Of a stretch of 17,030 bases of DNA, positions 1 to 7,800 are shown piece by piece. Origin of the DNA: Ramicandelaber brevisporus (taxonomy: Eukaryota; Kickxellomycota; Ramicandelaberales; Ramicandelaberaceae). A program made the position numbers and the translations under genes. Every line of letters begins with the position of its first letter. Position 1 is the stretch's first letter. The DNA is taken from contig MU602804.1 of assembly GCA_025201865.1 (NCBI GenBank), positions 31,711 to 48,740 on the forward strand. Direction: 5' to 3'. The notes below the pieces were generated by a model, which saw nothing but the letters and a program-made list of their open reading frames with translations, was not told the origin of the DNA and ran no database searches.

Positions 1-1816
1 TGACGATGCGTGAGTAGCGAGCTTGATCAAATGGAAGGCCAAATGTGATGTTGTCACGAACTGTGGCATTCTGCAGCCATGGTGACTGGCCGACATATGC
101 AATGGATGTGCGTTCAGAGGATGAAACAGAGACTGGACGAGTAACCTGGCCAGAAACGCGGCGCATCTCGCCCATAATCGAGAGGAGCAGCGAGGACTTG
201 CCACTTGCAACTCGACCAGCAACGACAGTGAACGAGTCAGGTTTGAAAGTGTGAGAGATTGGACCAAGTGAGAACCAGCGAGATTCAGCAGCCTGCGACG
301 GTGTCGGCTGGATGAGGGGAGTTGTCTCGCTATCTCCATTTAGTGTGGCGTTGATACCACTGCTGCGACTATGGAGATCCCAACTGAAAACTGCCGAGTC
401 CAGGTTCAAATCATCTCCAGTATACTTGGCAGATGTATCAGTCTCGATCTCAACGGTAGCAGAGTCTCTGAAGAACATTGACATGCGAGTAAATATAACC
501 ACTGCCTCCAAATAGTCAGCGATAGACATTGCCAAGAGATTCAATGGATCCGACATTCTGCTGACCGCAGCAATCACCGCAAATGCTGTCGGAATGTCCA
601 GCACCGGCTCACCATTCGGCTTGGGCTCGGCGAATGCAAACACGGCAGTAAATGTTACCACACAGAGTAGAATTGGAAGCGAGCCAAGAAGACGGCCAGA
701 GATGGCGCTCCAGTACATGAATGGCCACAATGCATCCACCTCGCGAGTACGAGCTTCGTCAATCTTCTGGCGGTATGGCTGCTCCCATGCATACGTTTTG
801 AGCATATTCATAACCTTGAGCAGACCTTGCTCCAAACCAACGCGATCGTCCCTGCGATGGTAAAATTCTCGGCGCAGAACGATGCGATTACGATTGAATC
901 GGATGATGGTTGGAACGGCGATCACTATCACTGCCACAACGCACACAGTGGGAGCGAGCCCGACAAAGCGATAAAGGACGTAGAGGATAGAAACAATCTG
1001 GAGTGTAAACTGAAGTGGACTGTGGAATGATGAGTAGAATGTACCAACATTGACTGTGTCATTTAGAACGGCATTCACCATATCAGGCTGCTGATGTTTT
1101 TGGGCATCACTGCCGCCGTCGAGGCTCTTGTTAGGATGGACTGGGAGACGCATCTTGACCAGACGCTCAAAGGCAGCTTGAGCAATGGCGCCATGAGCAA
1201 CAGCCTGTGTGCGCTTCATGTACAGAATACTATGCATCAGAATGACGGATCCAACAATGCCCGGCAGGAACAGACCACCAAAGGCAACAAACGCCAGCCA
1301 GCCAACACGCGCAACCAGCTCATCCCAATCAATGGTCACAGAGTGCTCGTTATGATGGACAATAATGTCGGACCAAGTTGCACTGAGCTCGCGCATAAAG
1401 TACGGCATCAGCAGCGGCATAGCGATCAAGGTGGCCGAGAAGATCACGCCGGTTATGGTCTGAATCGCCAGACTGCGACGACAAGCAAACGCAGTGCGCA
1501 GTGCAATGTCCAAGGCCGTGTACGACGGCTGTGGATGTGACGACGACGACGACGATGACGACGACGATGGTGACGACGAGGACTCATCCAAGGAATCGGC
1601 ATTAATATCAGTGGCTGGGGTGTGGTACCATGGTGAACGCAGGAACTCACGATATGCGAAATCGTTCTTCTCATAATCAAAGCGCTCAATGAGTTGCTCT
1701 CGAGGAAGCACTCCCTCCCGCAACTCGGCAGCAGACTTGGCGATTGGAAGAAAGTCATCCAACACTAGGAAGGATGTCGTCTCTCGCAGCCAGCGACGAG
1801 CAGAGGCGAAGACCAT
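1..1816 (-). CDS. ABCC-type (MRP-like) ABC transporter, N-terminal half, cut by window edge
   Basis: The frame is open from ATG at 1816 down to base 1 (605 codons) and runs off the window. After a roughly 100-residue hydrophilic N-terminus with a Ser-rich tract (residues 79-93) comes a polytopic membrane region (about residues 105-430). A nucleotide-binding domain then begins. Its Walker A is GRVASGKSS at residues 534-542 (bases 191-217), and the Q-loop region reads AYVGQSPWLQNATVRDNI, the signature of ABCC NBD1. Family members are full-length exporters of conjugates, bile acids or drugs in plasma or vacuolar membranes; the substrate here is unknown. NBD1's signature motif and the second half lie outside the window. 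TAG lies in frame directly before the ATG, so 1816 is the first possible start unless an upstream exon is spliced on. No TMD0 is visible. Family call is firm; subfamily is not. Confidence 0.93.
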   Translation of the reverse strand, partial: MVFASARRWLRETTSFLVLDDFLPIAKSAAELREGVLPREQLIERFDYEKNDFAYREFLRSPWYHTPATDINADSLDESSSSPSSSSSSSSSSHPQPSYTALDIALRTAFACRRSLAIQTITGVIFSATLIAMPLLMPYFMRELSATWSDIIVHHNEHSVTIDWDELVARVGWLAFVAFGGLFLPGIVGSVILMHSILYMKRTQAVAHGAIAQAAFERLVKMRLPVHPNKSLDGGSDAQKHQQPDMVNAVLNDTVNVGTFYSSFHSPLQFTLQIVSILYVLYRFVGLAPTVCVVAVIVIAVPTIIRFNRNRIVLRREFYHRRDDRVGLEQGLLKVMNMLKTYAWEQPYRQKIDEARTREVDALWPFMYWSAISGRLLGSLPILLCVVTFTAVFAFAEPKPNGEPVLDIPTAFAVIAAVSRMSDPLNLLAMSIADYLEAVVIFTRMSMFFRDSATVEIETDTSAKYTGDDLNLDSAVFSWDLHSRSSGINATLNGDSETTPLIQPTPSQAAESRWFSLGPISHTFKPDSFTVVAGRVASGKSSLLLSIMGEMRRVSGQVTRPVSVSSSERTSIAYVGQSPWLQNATVRDNITFGLPFDQARYSRIV

Positions 1817-1835
1817 CTATAAACGACTCGATTGT

Positions 1836-1917
1836 AGTTTGACTTTGTTTGATAAGCGCGTGCCTGCTCACTCTGGGAGGGAAGGGTGAGAGCAGTGCAG
1901 GTTTAAAAAGTCAAACT
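1836..1917. repeat. 11-bp perfect inverted repeat upstream of the ABC transporter
   Basis: AGTTTGACTTT at 1836-1846 and its exact reverse complement AAAGTCAAACT at 1907-1917 flank a 60-base spacer. On the minus strand the arms lie about 20 and 91 bases upstream of the ATG at 1816. A paired binding site or a long-range stem in the leader are both possible. The identity is seen directly; the role is inferred. Confidence 0.6.
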
Positions 1918-1923
1918 TGGAAA

Positions 1924-1945
1924 CTGTCGTTCGGCGTGGCGACAG
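1924..1945. repeat. Short inverted repeat CTGTCG / CGACAG
   Basis: CTGTCG (1924-1929) and CGACAG (1940-1945) are separated by 10 bases and can pair as a GC-containing 6-bp stem. It lies about 110-130 bases upstream of the ABC transporter start. Repeats of this size can occur by chance. Confidence 0.35.
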
Positions 1946-2474
1946 ACTCGAGCGAGCGAGCAAGCGGGGCATTTTTGGGATCAGTCGGGGACTATTTATG
2001 CCAGCTTTTGGTGCTGACATAATCTGACGTTACAGCCCCAACAGCAAAGTACGCTGCGCAGTATCCGCAGTTTGCATGATCTGCTGATGATCCAAGAAGA
2101 GATGCATTTGAGAGTACAACTTCTGCAGTAAATGTGAGGATACGATGAACATTTAGCCACACCACCACAGTTGAAAAGCCCTCATTAAATTCGATCCTTC
2201 GACATTTGTTTTGTTGATGATTTGAGAGAGTGTTTTTTGTAGTATTAAAATGAGAATGTAGGGATGTAGATGTAAGAAATGAACACAATTGGTTATGGGG
2301 CATCAAAAGAGAGCAAGCGAATTTGGGAGAACATCAAAGAGTAAGAGAATAAAGAAAGAAAGAGAGAAGAGAAGAAAGTGAGGGGGAAACTAACACACAG
2401 AAAGTAATAAAATGAGATAAGGGAAGAGTGACATAGTATAGCGTAGTCAGAAAGACGTATCGGCTTATGGGTTG

Positions 2475-2489
2475 TTTATTTGTTTTATT
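2475..2489 (-). terminator. Poly(A) signals of the acidic-protein gene
   Basis: Two AATAAA hexamers on the minus strand (plus-strand TTTATT at 2475-2480 and 2484-2489) lie about 18-32 bases downstream of the stop codon of the gene at 2507-3397. This is a normal place for a cleavage and polyadenylation signal. Confidence 0.6.
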
Positions 2490-2506
2490 ATTTTGTTGCA
2501 AGATTA

Positions 2507-2545
2507 TTATGCCGAATTGACTTGAGAGTTGTTCTGAACGGCACT

Positions 2546-2584
<39 letters not shown>

Positions 2585-3397
2585 CTTCTTGTTTGCTTTT
2601 TTGCTCTTCTTTGAAGATGACATTGGTGGAGACATTTGTGGGGAGAGTGGAGGTGTCAATGGCTGAGTGATGGCGGATGTGGATTCATCAGCATCCTCGG
2701 CTTCAGCAGCAGTTTGAGTGGCATTGGCCTCGGAAATGTCCTTAGCGGCGGCATCGAGCGCATCGAGCGCATCAGACACCGTGGTTGCCTCTATGTTGCC
2801 CTCAACCTCAGTCTCGGATGTGATTACAGCCTGCTCAGGAACTGGAGTGATGGCGGCTTCAGCTGGTTCTTCCACTGCCTCGGATGCTGCTGCTGCAGAT
2901 TCTGCGTTGGTTTCAGCCTCTGCCTCTGCTTCAGACAGTGGCTCGCTTGGAGTATCTGGTGTCTTTGGCGGAGTGATGATTGCTGGGGTCTCAATGACTT
3001 GTTCCTCTTCAGCATCAGCCTTGGGCTGCTCTTGTGCTGACTCTTCCTGCTCCTGTGCCTCTACCTGTTCCTCTGGCTGCTGCTCTTGCTGCTCTGGCTG
3101 CTCTGGCTGCTCAGTAGAATCAAGAGATGGCTTGGGAGTTGCACTGTCAGATACCTCTTCTGCAGTATCCTGAGTGTCTTCCTTGGCCAATTTACGAGCT
3201 GGCAGGATTTCGTCAGTTTGAATATCATCTTCGTCCTCTTCTCTAGCACGCTTCTTCGACGGCTGCACTGTTGGCTCAGTCGACGCTGTGGCTGCTTCTG
3301 CAGTGTTGATTTCACTTGGGCTGCTCACTCCCCAGGCGTCTGCCCTGAAGATACGGAAAGGAATGAACGAGCGCAACCGTTGGAAAAAGCCAGCCAT
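2507..3397 (-). CDS. Unrecognised acidic, low-complexity, probably nuclear protein (296 aa)
   Basis: The frame extends upstream to 3604 only through a TTG and contains no earlier ATG, so ATG 3397 is taken as the start (context AAATGG). I recognise no family. The first ~22 residues (GFFQRLRSFIPFRIF...) are aromatic and basic and could form an amphipathic helix. A likely nuclear localisation signal, PSKKRAR, follows and runs into an acidic EEDEDD patch. The middle is Glu/Gln/Ala-rich, with Thr-Pro and Ser-Pro sites (TPPKTPDTP, PLTPPLSPQMSPP) that suit proline-directed kinases. The C-terminus has a basic KKSKKANKKK cluster followed by 12 Gln. The protein is probably mostly disordered. It is transcribed divergently from Mis12/Mtw1 across 462 bp; no functional link is implied. 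A chromatin or RNA-binding role is only a guess. Confidence 0.7.
2546..2581 (-). repeat. CAG microsatellite encoding 12 Gln
   Basis: On the minus strand this reads CAA, ten consecutive CAG codons, then CAA, giving Gln12 near the C-terminus of the acidic protein. The pure CAG core marks it as a likely length-variable microsatellite. Confidence 0.85.
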
Positions 3398-3426
3398 TTG
3401 AGTTTGAGTTTGAGTTTGAGCTTGAG
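3397..3426 (-). repeat. Hexamer tandem repeat ending in the start codon
   Basis: On the plus strand TTTGAG occurs four times (3397-3420), followed by CTTGAG (3421-3426). On the coding strand this is CTCAAG then four CTCAAA units. The last A of the final unit is the A of the ATG of the acidic-protein gene. The repeat therefore forms the immediate 5' UTR and supplies the A at position -3. Confidence 0.8.
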
Positions 3427-3859
3427 TGTGTTTGTTACTTTTGTTTGTTTGTATGTTTGTATGGATAGATGGGTATATGTAAAGAGAGCTAGTGGGGGGA
3501 GAGGAGGAGAGGAGGTCGGAGGAGAGGAGGGGAGAGGGGAGAAGGCTATCTGTGTGTGTGTGCGTTTGTGCGGTTTGGAGTATGCAAGAAACGACGATCG
3601 ACAAGGAAAAGAACCAGATTCAAGCCAGCACTTTTTCTTCAGGAACACGAGGTGTTTTTTTTTTGCCTTTACTCAGAAGCACATAGGCCACGAGAGAGAC
3701 CGATTTTATTTGTGCATTTTTCTCCGCAAAGTTGACTGAGTCAGCCCACTCAATTCAAAGCAACAAAAAAAAGAAATACACAAAGCAAAAACAAACAAAC
3801 AGAAGAATAATATCAATAAATCAGCAACTGCCAACAACAATAACGAAGGCGACACACAA
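3398..3859. promoter_or_regulatory. Divergent promoter between the acidic-protein gene and Mis12
   Basis: The 462 bases between two divergent starts hold a polypurine tract on the plus strand at 3494-3545 (GGAGA-type, broken only by TC at 3516-3517), so the acidic-protein gene has a CT-rich upstream region. A short TG run follows at about 3550-3560, and a T run near 3654-3664. An A- and CAA-rich leader runs from about 3765 to the Mis12 ATG. No clear TATA box was assigned. Confidence 0.6.
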
Positions 3860-4747
3860 ATGAACTCTGACCAACAACAGCAGCCAAAGGAGCAGCTAAA
3901 GGAGCAAGAGCATCAACAACCAGTGGAGGCGGCAACAGGAGCAACTCTTCGCTCGGAACTTGCTATCCAGCATCTTGGAATTCTACCTGTTCACGTCATC
4001 GACGACATTTACAACAGCATCAATGTTCTCATTTACACAGCGACAAAATCACTCGAAGAATACATTGTGGGCGAACTTGGCCCATCTGCCGATGTTGATC
4101 GCGGCATTCATCAGATTGAGACACTGCTCGAAAAGATTGTGGATGAGTGCTTTGACCGTTTTGAAGTCTACGTATTGCGCAACATTTTCAACCTGCCTCC
4201 GCCATCCAAGGTGTCGCTGGAGAAACTAGTTGAAGTGTCATTGGAGTCACTGAGGCCGATTACAACGTCTAATCAGTACGGCGAAGAAGAGATTATGCTG
4301 CCGCCAAAGATTCGGCTGTCGGACTATAGCGATGAGTTGATGACACGCGAGGCGACAATCGACGAGGAGATGGCGGGCATTCGAGCGCAGATTCGAGCCT
4401 ACCAAGGCATCCAGCGTGCCATCGACCGTCAATTAGATCGAGCAATGAAGCGCAGAGACGCACTTAAAGTGGTCCATGGCCGTGCTCAAATGGTCAAGAC
4501 GCTGTTGGAGAGCCCGGCAGCGGTGCTGAAAGATGCATCGAGCATCTCTGGAGATTTGCGGACAAACATCATGTATGTTTGCGACCAGGTGGAAAGAATT
4601 CGGCAGCAAATTGATGGTTTGAACAAGGATTTGCAGGACAAGAGTGTCGTTACCAAGCTGCAAACACCGTCCGAACGCACATTGTATATTCAAAAGTCTG
4701 CTGAAGCGCAGCTCTCTCGCTATCTCGAATCTGTATCTATTCATTAA
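3860..4747 (+). CDS. MIS12: Kinetochore MIND/Mis12 complex subunit Mis12 (Mtw1)
   Basis: After a Gln/Glu-rich N-terminal 30 residues comes the Mis12 core: HLGILPVHVIDDIYNSINVL, then IHQIETLLEKIVDECFDRFE and VYVLRNIFNLP. These match the conserved 'HLG-hydrophobic-P...DD..N..N' and 'FDKFELYVLRNIF' blocks of Mis12/Mtw1. The C-terminal half is predicted coiled coil (about residues 155-265, with ETIDEE-like and RQLDRAMKRR heptads). The family subunit sits with Nnf1, Dsn1 and Nsl1 in the MIND complex, linking CENP-C and centromeric chromatin to the Ndc80 complex. The 295-aa length is normal for fungi. The start is the first ATG in the frame, with A at -3 and an A-rich leader. It converges on tRNase Z with 95 bp between stops. 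Confidence 0.95.
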   Translation: MNSDQQQQPKEQLKEQEHQQPVEAATGATLRSELAIQHLGILPVHVIDDIYNSINVLIYTATKSLEEYIVGELGPSADVDRGIHQIETLLEKIVDECFDRFEVYVLRNIFNLPPPSKVSLEKLVEVSLESLRPITTSNQYGEEEIMLPPKIRLSDYSDELMTREATIDEEMAGIRAQIRAYQGIQRAIDRQLDRAMKRRDALKVVHGRAQMVKTLLESPAAVLKDASSISGDLRTNIMYVCDQVERIRQQIDGLNKDLQDKSVVTKLQTPSERTLYIQKSAEAQLSRYLESVSIH

Positions 4748-4783
4748 TATATTGACACCCCATGTTTGTAATAACTTCATTTT

Positions 4784-4827
<44 letters not shown>

Positions 4828-4842
4828 TCTAATTCAATTGGT
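4748..4842. other. Convergent 3' intergenic spacer of Mis12 and tRNase Z
   Basis: Only 95 bases separate the two stop codons. No AATAAA hexamer is seen on either strand, but the AT-rich microsatellite inside it provides repeated AAT/ATT motifs in both directions. Both transcripts must end in, or run through, this spacer. Confidence 0.6.
4788..4828. repeat. ATT/AAT trinucleotide microsatellite
   Basis: An almost pure TAT/ATT repeat of about 13 units fills most of the convergent spacer between Mis12 and tRNase Z. It is outside both coding frames. Confidence 0.9.
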
Positions 4843-7800
4843 TCAACCAGAGCCGGATACTGTGGTCTTCTCCGGCTCCTCATTCTGAACAATGCGAGCC
4901 TTCTTGGCCTTTGCCTGTGGCAATGGACTAGTTTGCACGGCAGGAGCGTGCTCCGTAGTCGCTGCAGATGAGTTCTTTGCTGGCTTGGCGGGTTTGGCGG
5001 GCTTGGCTGGCTTCGCTTTTAGCTTGTTAGAGGTGGATTCAGTTTCAGTGGAGACCTTTTCAGCATCTTCCTGAGCGGCGGCACTCGCATGCAACATTTC
5101 CAGTGCAGGCACAAAATGAGGCAGCTTCCATGCATTATCCAGCGAGACTCTCATCATGTCAAACGCAATGCCCACTCCACCGCGGCTAGAGTCGTTGAAC
5201 ACTGGGACCCGAGGATACCGCTGGCTGAAATGCGTCAACACGGTGAGACCTGCGTTCATGTCCTTGCCAACCTGGACCGCTTCAGAGGTTGTGCAGTGCT
5301 TCTTCTTGATCGCATCCTCCATCAACTCATCATCCAGAGTCGACTCGTGCAGCAGCACTGTGGCATCCTTACCCAGCTCGACAAACTCTTTACACGGACG
5401 AGTGTCTCCAGAATAAGCAACCTTCCAGCCAGAGGCATGTTCCAGCGACAGACCGAAGGCATGAGGACAGTGGTCCACCGGAATAGTGCGGAATGCAGCC
5501 AAACCCAAAGCATCACACAGCTCTGATATTACTTGGCCCACCAGCTCCGGCTCAGATGTCTTTGGAGTGGACCGCTCGGATGGAATCAAGGACTTGCGCA
5601 TATCGACGGGAATGAAGTGCTCGGCAGATATCAATGTAATGTGACCAATCGCTACGCCGATATCCTGAGACTGATCAAGCTCAATCAGCCACTTGAGCAG
5701 CGCTTGTGGTCCAACCACAAACAGTCGACGAGAGTAATCATCTGCCAAGAGTCGATTCCACTGAGTCAGAACGTTGATGATGCCGAGGTGGTGATCAGCG
5801 TGAATGTGAGAAATGTAGACGCAGCGAAGTCTCTTGATACATTCGTCGGCACCAGCCATTGACAGCAATCGACGAATTTGGCCAACAGAGCCTTCGCCAG
5901 AGTCGAGCAGAATGTCGCCAGAACCTGGAACAGAGACCAGGATGGAGCTGACGTTGCGGAACATGGATGGCAACGCAGAGCCAGTACCAAGCAGCGAGAT
6001 TGTTGGATTGCATCCTTCGGCAGTAGTATCAATTCGGCCATCGTTCAGCAGCTTGATGCGTTCTTCACTGTCAGGAGCAATACTGCCAATCTTCTCTCTA
6101 ATCTTGTCAGCAACCTGCTTGAATGCTTGGAACAATCCGCCCTTCTCTGACACTCCAGTCTGGAATGGAGGCTGTACTTCCACATCAGAGAGTTCAGTTC
6201 GAGGCTCCAGCTCGTATCGAAGCATGTTCTTGGCTGGCACCATCTTGAGACCGTCGAGCGGTTCGATAACCTCGGCTGAAGCCAATGCAGAGAGTTCGCG
6301 ATCTGGCTTCAAGCTGTAACTTGGAACCGGGAAAATTTCTGAATCCAGCAGTGAGAGTCTGTGCTGTGCCATGGCGTGGTTCTTGAACAAGATTGGATTT
6401 CCACAAGCATCGGCATCGCAAACAATGTGCTGCACATCTGGTCCAAATGAACGCATCCATGCACGATACCGAGAATCATCCAACACGCCATTGCCTGCAA
6501 TGTGTACAATGCACTTGATCAAATCATGCTCATCAGCCGCATTTGTGGCAGTGTGTTTCGACAACTGAGGATGCGCAGTTAAACCCGCAATGTAATCGGT
6601 AGATGGACAATCTGCAACCAAGAAGAGTGCGCCTGGTCGAGCCGGGCCAATGCACTGATGAGGTTCGATGACTCTACCATCCGGAAGAGTAACAGGCTCG
6701 CCCTTAGCCAGTTGGCCGCGCAATGGACCCTTGGTTACACCGAGCTTCTCAGCTGCTTTGACATCAAACTTGCCAGGAACTGTCATGCATCGACAGAGAT
6801 AGGAGATGACAACTGGAGTTGGAGCAGTAGGAGGCAGTGGACGAACTCCCCACCGTGGCGATCGACTGCGGCTGTTGGATCTGCTTCGCTGCTGTGATGG
6901 CTGGCTGCTCTCACCATCTGCTGCAATATCAGGTGAATGAACACGCTTGTGACTCAATGGAATCGAATCTACTGGCTGCTGCTGCTGCTGTTGCTGTTGT
7001 TGTTGTTGTTGTTGTTGCTGCTGCTGAGGGTTGTTACCAGGAAACATCATATTTAACCATCGATTGCGGATCTGATCGTCCTGCTCTGAAATGGATACTG
7101 CTGCAATATCACTCTGATCAAACCCATCTGGATATGCATGAATCGGCCAAACTGTCAATGTTCCGTCGTCAAATGCCGCTGTAGATTCGGCAGAGCCACC
7201 ATTGACTGACTCATTCAGTTCTTCGCCATTCGATGCAGCCAACTGCACTTCATCAATAAACTCATTGATTGATAGTTTGACGTTTGCTCTGCCCAAGAAT
7301 GAGTGCATTGTCGCAATTGAGTGTTTCAAATTCGGCGGCCCATTCAATGTGACACCCTTCAGACCAGCATCAAACAGTGTCAGCATCATTCCTGGCATCC
7401 CGCCGAGACAGTCCCAATGAGTTCGTGTCAAGAACACATTGCTGGCTGTGATGATGCGGACACCTTGCTCGTTTACAGTGCGCTGAGTTGCTTCGCCACA
7501 GTTGAACAGATATCGCTGATTATCAAAATGAACCAGTACCGAAGAGGTTGGATTGTCGCTGGATGGAGCGTTGATAACTTGCAAGAACACCTTCATTAAT
7601 GTAACTCTGCTAGTAGAAAAGTGTCGCTGTTTCGAGATGAAGAGTGAAAGTGGAGGAGATCTACAGACTAACTGAAGCGGAGATGAGCGAGACAGTACTG
7701 CGGACGGGAGTCTGGTGACAAAGTTGCTTCGACGGCTGCTGCTGTTACTGCTGCTGCGGTATTGTGCTACTCTAAGTGTCTGCAACCGACCAAGGCTCAT
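4843..7800 (-). CDS. TRZ1: Long-form tRNase Z (ELAC2/Trz1), tRNA 3' processing endonuclease
   Basis: This 985-aa protein has the two metallo-beta-lactamase-like halves of tRNase Z-L, which cuts the 3' trailer from pre-tRNAs. The catalytic C-terminal half holds SLLGTGSALPS (about 602-612), the zinc motif HIHADHH (665-671), VDHCPHAFG (775-783), YSGDT (796-800), HEST (818-821) and the HFSQRYPR box (857-864). The N-terminal half begins at about residue 69 (MKVFLQVIN) and lacks the active motif, as expected. Residues 1-68 are Arg/Ser-rich without acidic residues and end RHFSTSR, a good mitochondrial presequence. ATG 7800 has C at -3, so initiation at Met69 (7596) could give a nuclear form. Unusual inserts are Gln17 (259-275), an SR-rich stretch (about 302-316) and C-terminal KPA repeats (929-942). 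Confidence 0.96.
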   Translation of the reverse strand: MSLGRLQTLRVAQYRSSSNSSSRRSNFVTRLPSAVLSRSSPLQLVCRSPPLSLFISKQRHFSTSRVTLMKVFLQVINAPSSDNPTSSVLVHFDNQRYLFNCGEATQRTVNEQGVRIITASNVFLTRTHWDCLGGMPGMMLTLFDAGLKGVTLNGPPNLKHSIATMHSFLGRANVKLSINEFIDEVQLAASNGEELNESVNGGSAESTAAFDDGTLTVWPIHAYPDGFDQSDIAAVSISEQDDQIRNRWLNMMFPGNNPQQQQQQQQQQQQQQQQQPVDSIPLSHKRVHSPDIAADGESSQPSQQRSRSNSRSRSPRWGVRPLPPTAPTPVVISYLCRCMTVPGKFDVKAAEKLGVTKGPLRGQLAKGEPVTLPDGRVIEPHQCIGPARPGALFLVADCPSTDYIAGLTAHPQLSKHTATNAADEHDLIKCIVHIAGNGVLDDSRYRAWMRSFGPDVQHIVCDADACGNPILFKNHAMAQHRLSLLDSEIFPVPSYSLKPDRELSALASAEVIEPLDGLKMVPAKNMLRYELEPRTELSDVEVQPPFQTGVSEKGGLFQAFKQVADKIREKIGSIAPDSEERIKLLNDGRIDTTAEGCNPTISLLGTGSALPSMFRNVSSILVSVPGSGDILLDSGEGSVGQIRRLLSMAGADECIKRLRCVYISHIHADHHLGIINVLTQWNRLLADDYSRRLFVVGPQALLKWLIELDQSQDIGVAIGHITLISAEHFIPVDMRKSLIPSERSTPKTSEPELVGQVISELCDALGLAAFRTIPVDHCPHAFGLSLEHASGWKVAYSGDTRPCKEFVELGKDATVLLHESTLDDELMEDAIKKKHCTTSEAVQVGKDMNAGLTVLTHFSQRYPRVPVFNDSSRGGVGIAFDMMRVSLDNAWKLPHFVPALEMLHASAAAQEDAEKVSTETESTSNKLKAKPAKPAKPAKPAKNSSAATTEHAPAVQTSPLPQAKAKKARIVQNEEPEKTTVSGSG
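6976..7026 (-). repeat. Gln17-encoding CAG/CAA tract in tRNase Z
   Basis: Seventeen consecutive Gln codons, a mix of CAG and CAA, encode residues 259-275 within the N-terminal half of tRNase Z. The mixed codons suggest selection or ageing at protein level rather than a fresh CAG expansion. Confidence 0.9.

Larger units (their letters stand above)
1817..2506. promoter_or_regulatory. Intergenic region: ABC transporter promoter and 3' region of the acidic-protein gene
   Basis: These 690 bases lie between two genes on the minus strand. The part next to 1816 should hold the ABC transporter promoter and 5' UTR. It contains an 11-bp inverted repeat, a short CTGTCG/CGACAG hairpin and a CGAG-rich stretch near 1948-1965. 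The middle (about 2310-2440) is a purine-rich tract of GAAAG/GAGAA type. The end near 2475-2489 carries poly(A) signals for the gene at 2507-3397. A 103-codon ATG-initiated frame exists at 1992-2303 on the minus strand but shows no recognisable domain. Confidence 0.6.

Noticed and set aside
404-416. GGTTCAAATC resembling a tRNA B box
   Set aside because: It lies inside the ABC transporter coding sequence, with no matching A box or cloverleaf around it.
1494-1676. Plus-strand frame with an Asp10 run
   Set aside because: The Asp run is the antisense of the Ser tract of the ABC transporter, whose frame is open through the region.
1992-2303. 103-codon ATG-initiated frame on the minus strand in the ABC transporter promoter region
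   Set aside because: No domain, no signal peptide or membrane segment, and it occupies the expected promoter. It is too short and featureless to call without expression data.
2636-3173. Plus-strand Ser- and Cys-rich open frames across the acidic-protein gene
   Set aside because: They are antisense readings of CAG- and GAA-rich codons, with low-complexity products and no conserved feature.
3494-3545. Possible G-quadruplex in the polypurine tract
   Set aside because: Most G runs are only two bases long, and only three runs of four or more occur. The tract is better described as a polypurine/polypyrimidine promoter element.
3398-3604. N-terminal extension of the acidic protein by 69 residues
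   Set aside because: The extension starts at TTG, has no ATG, and translates the CT-rich and repeat-rich leader. The ATG at 3397 has a good context.
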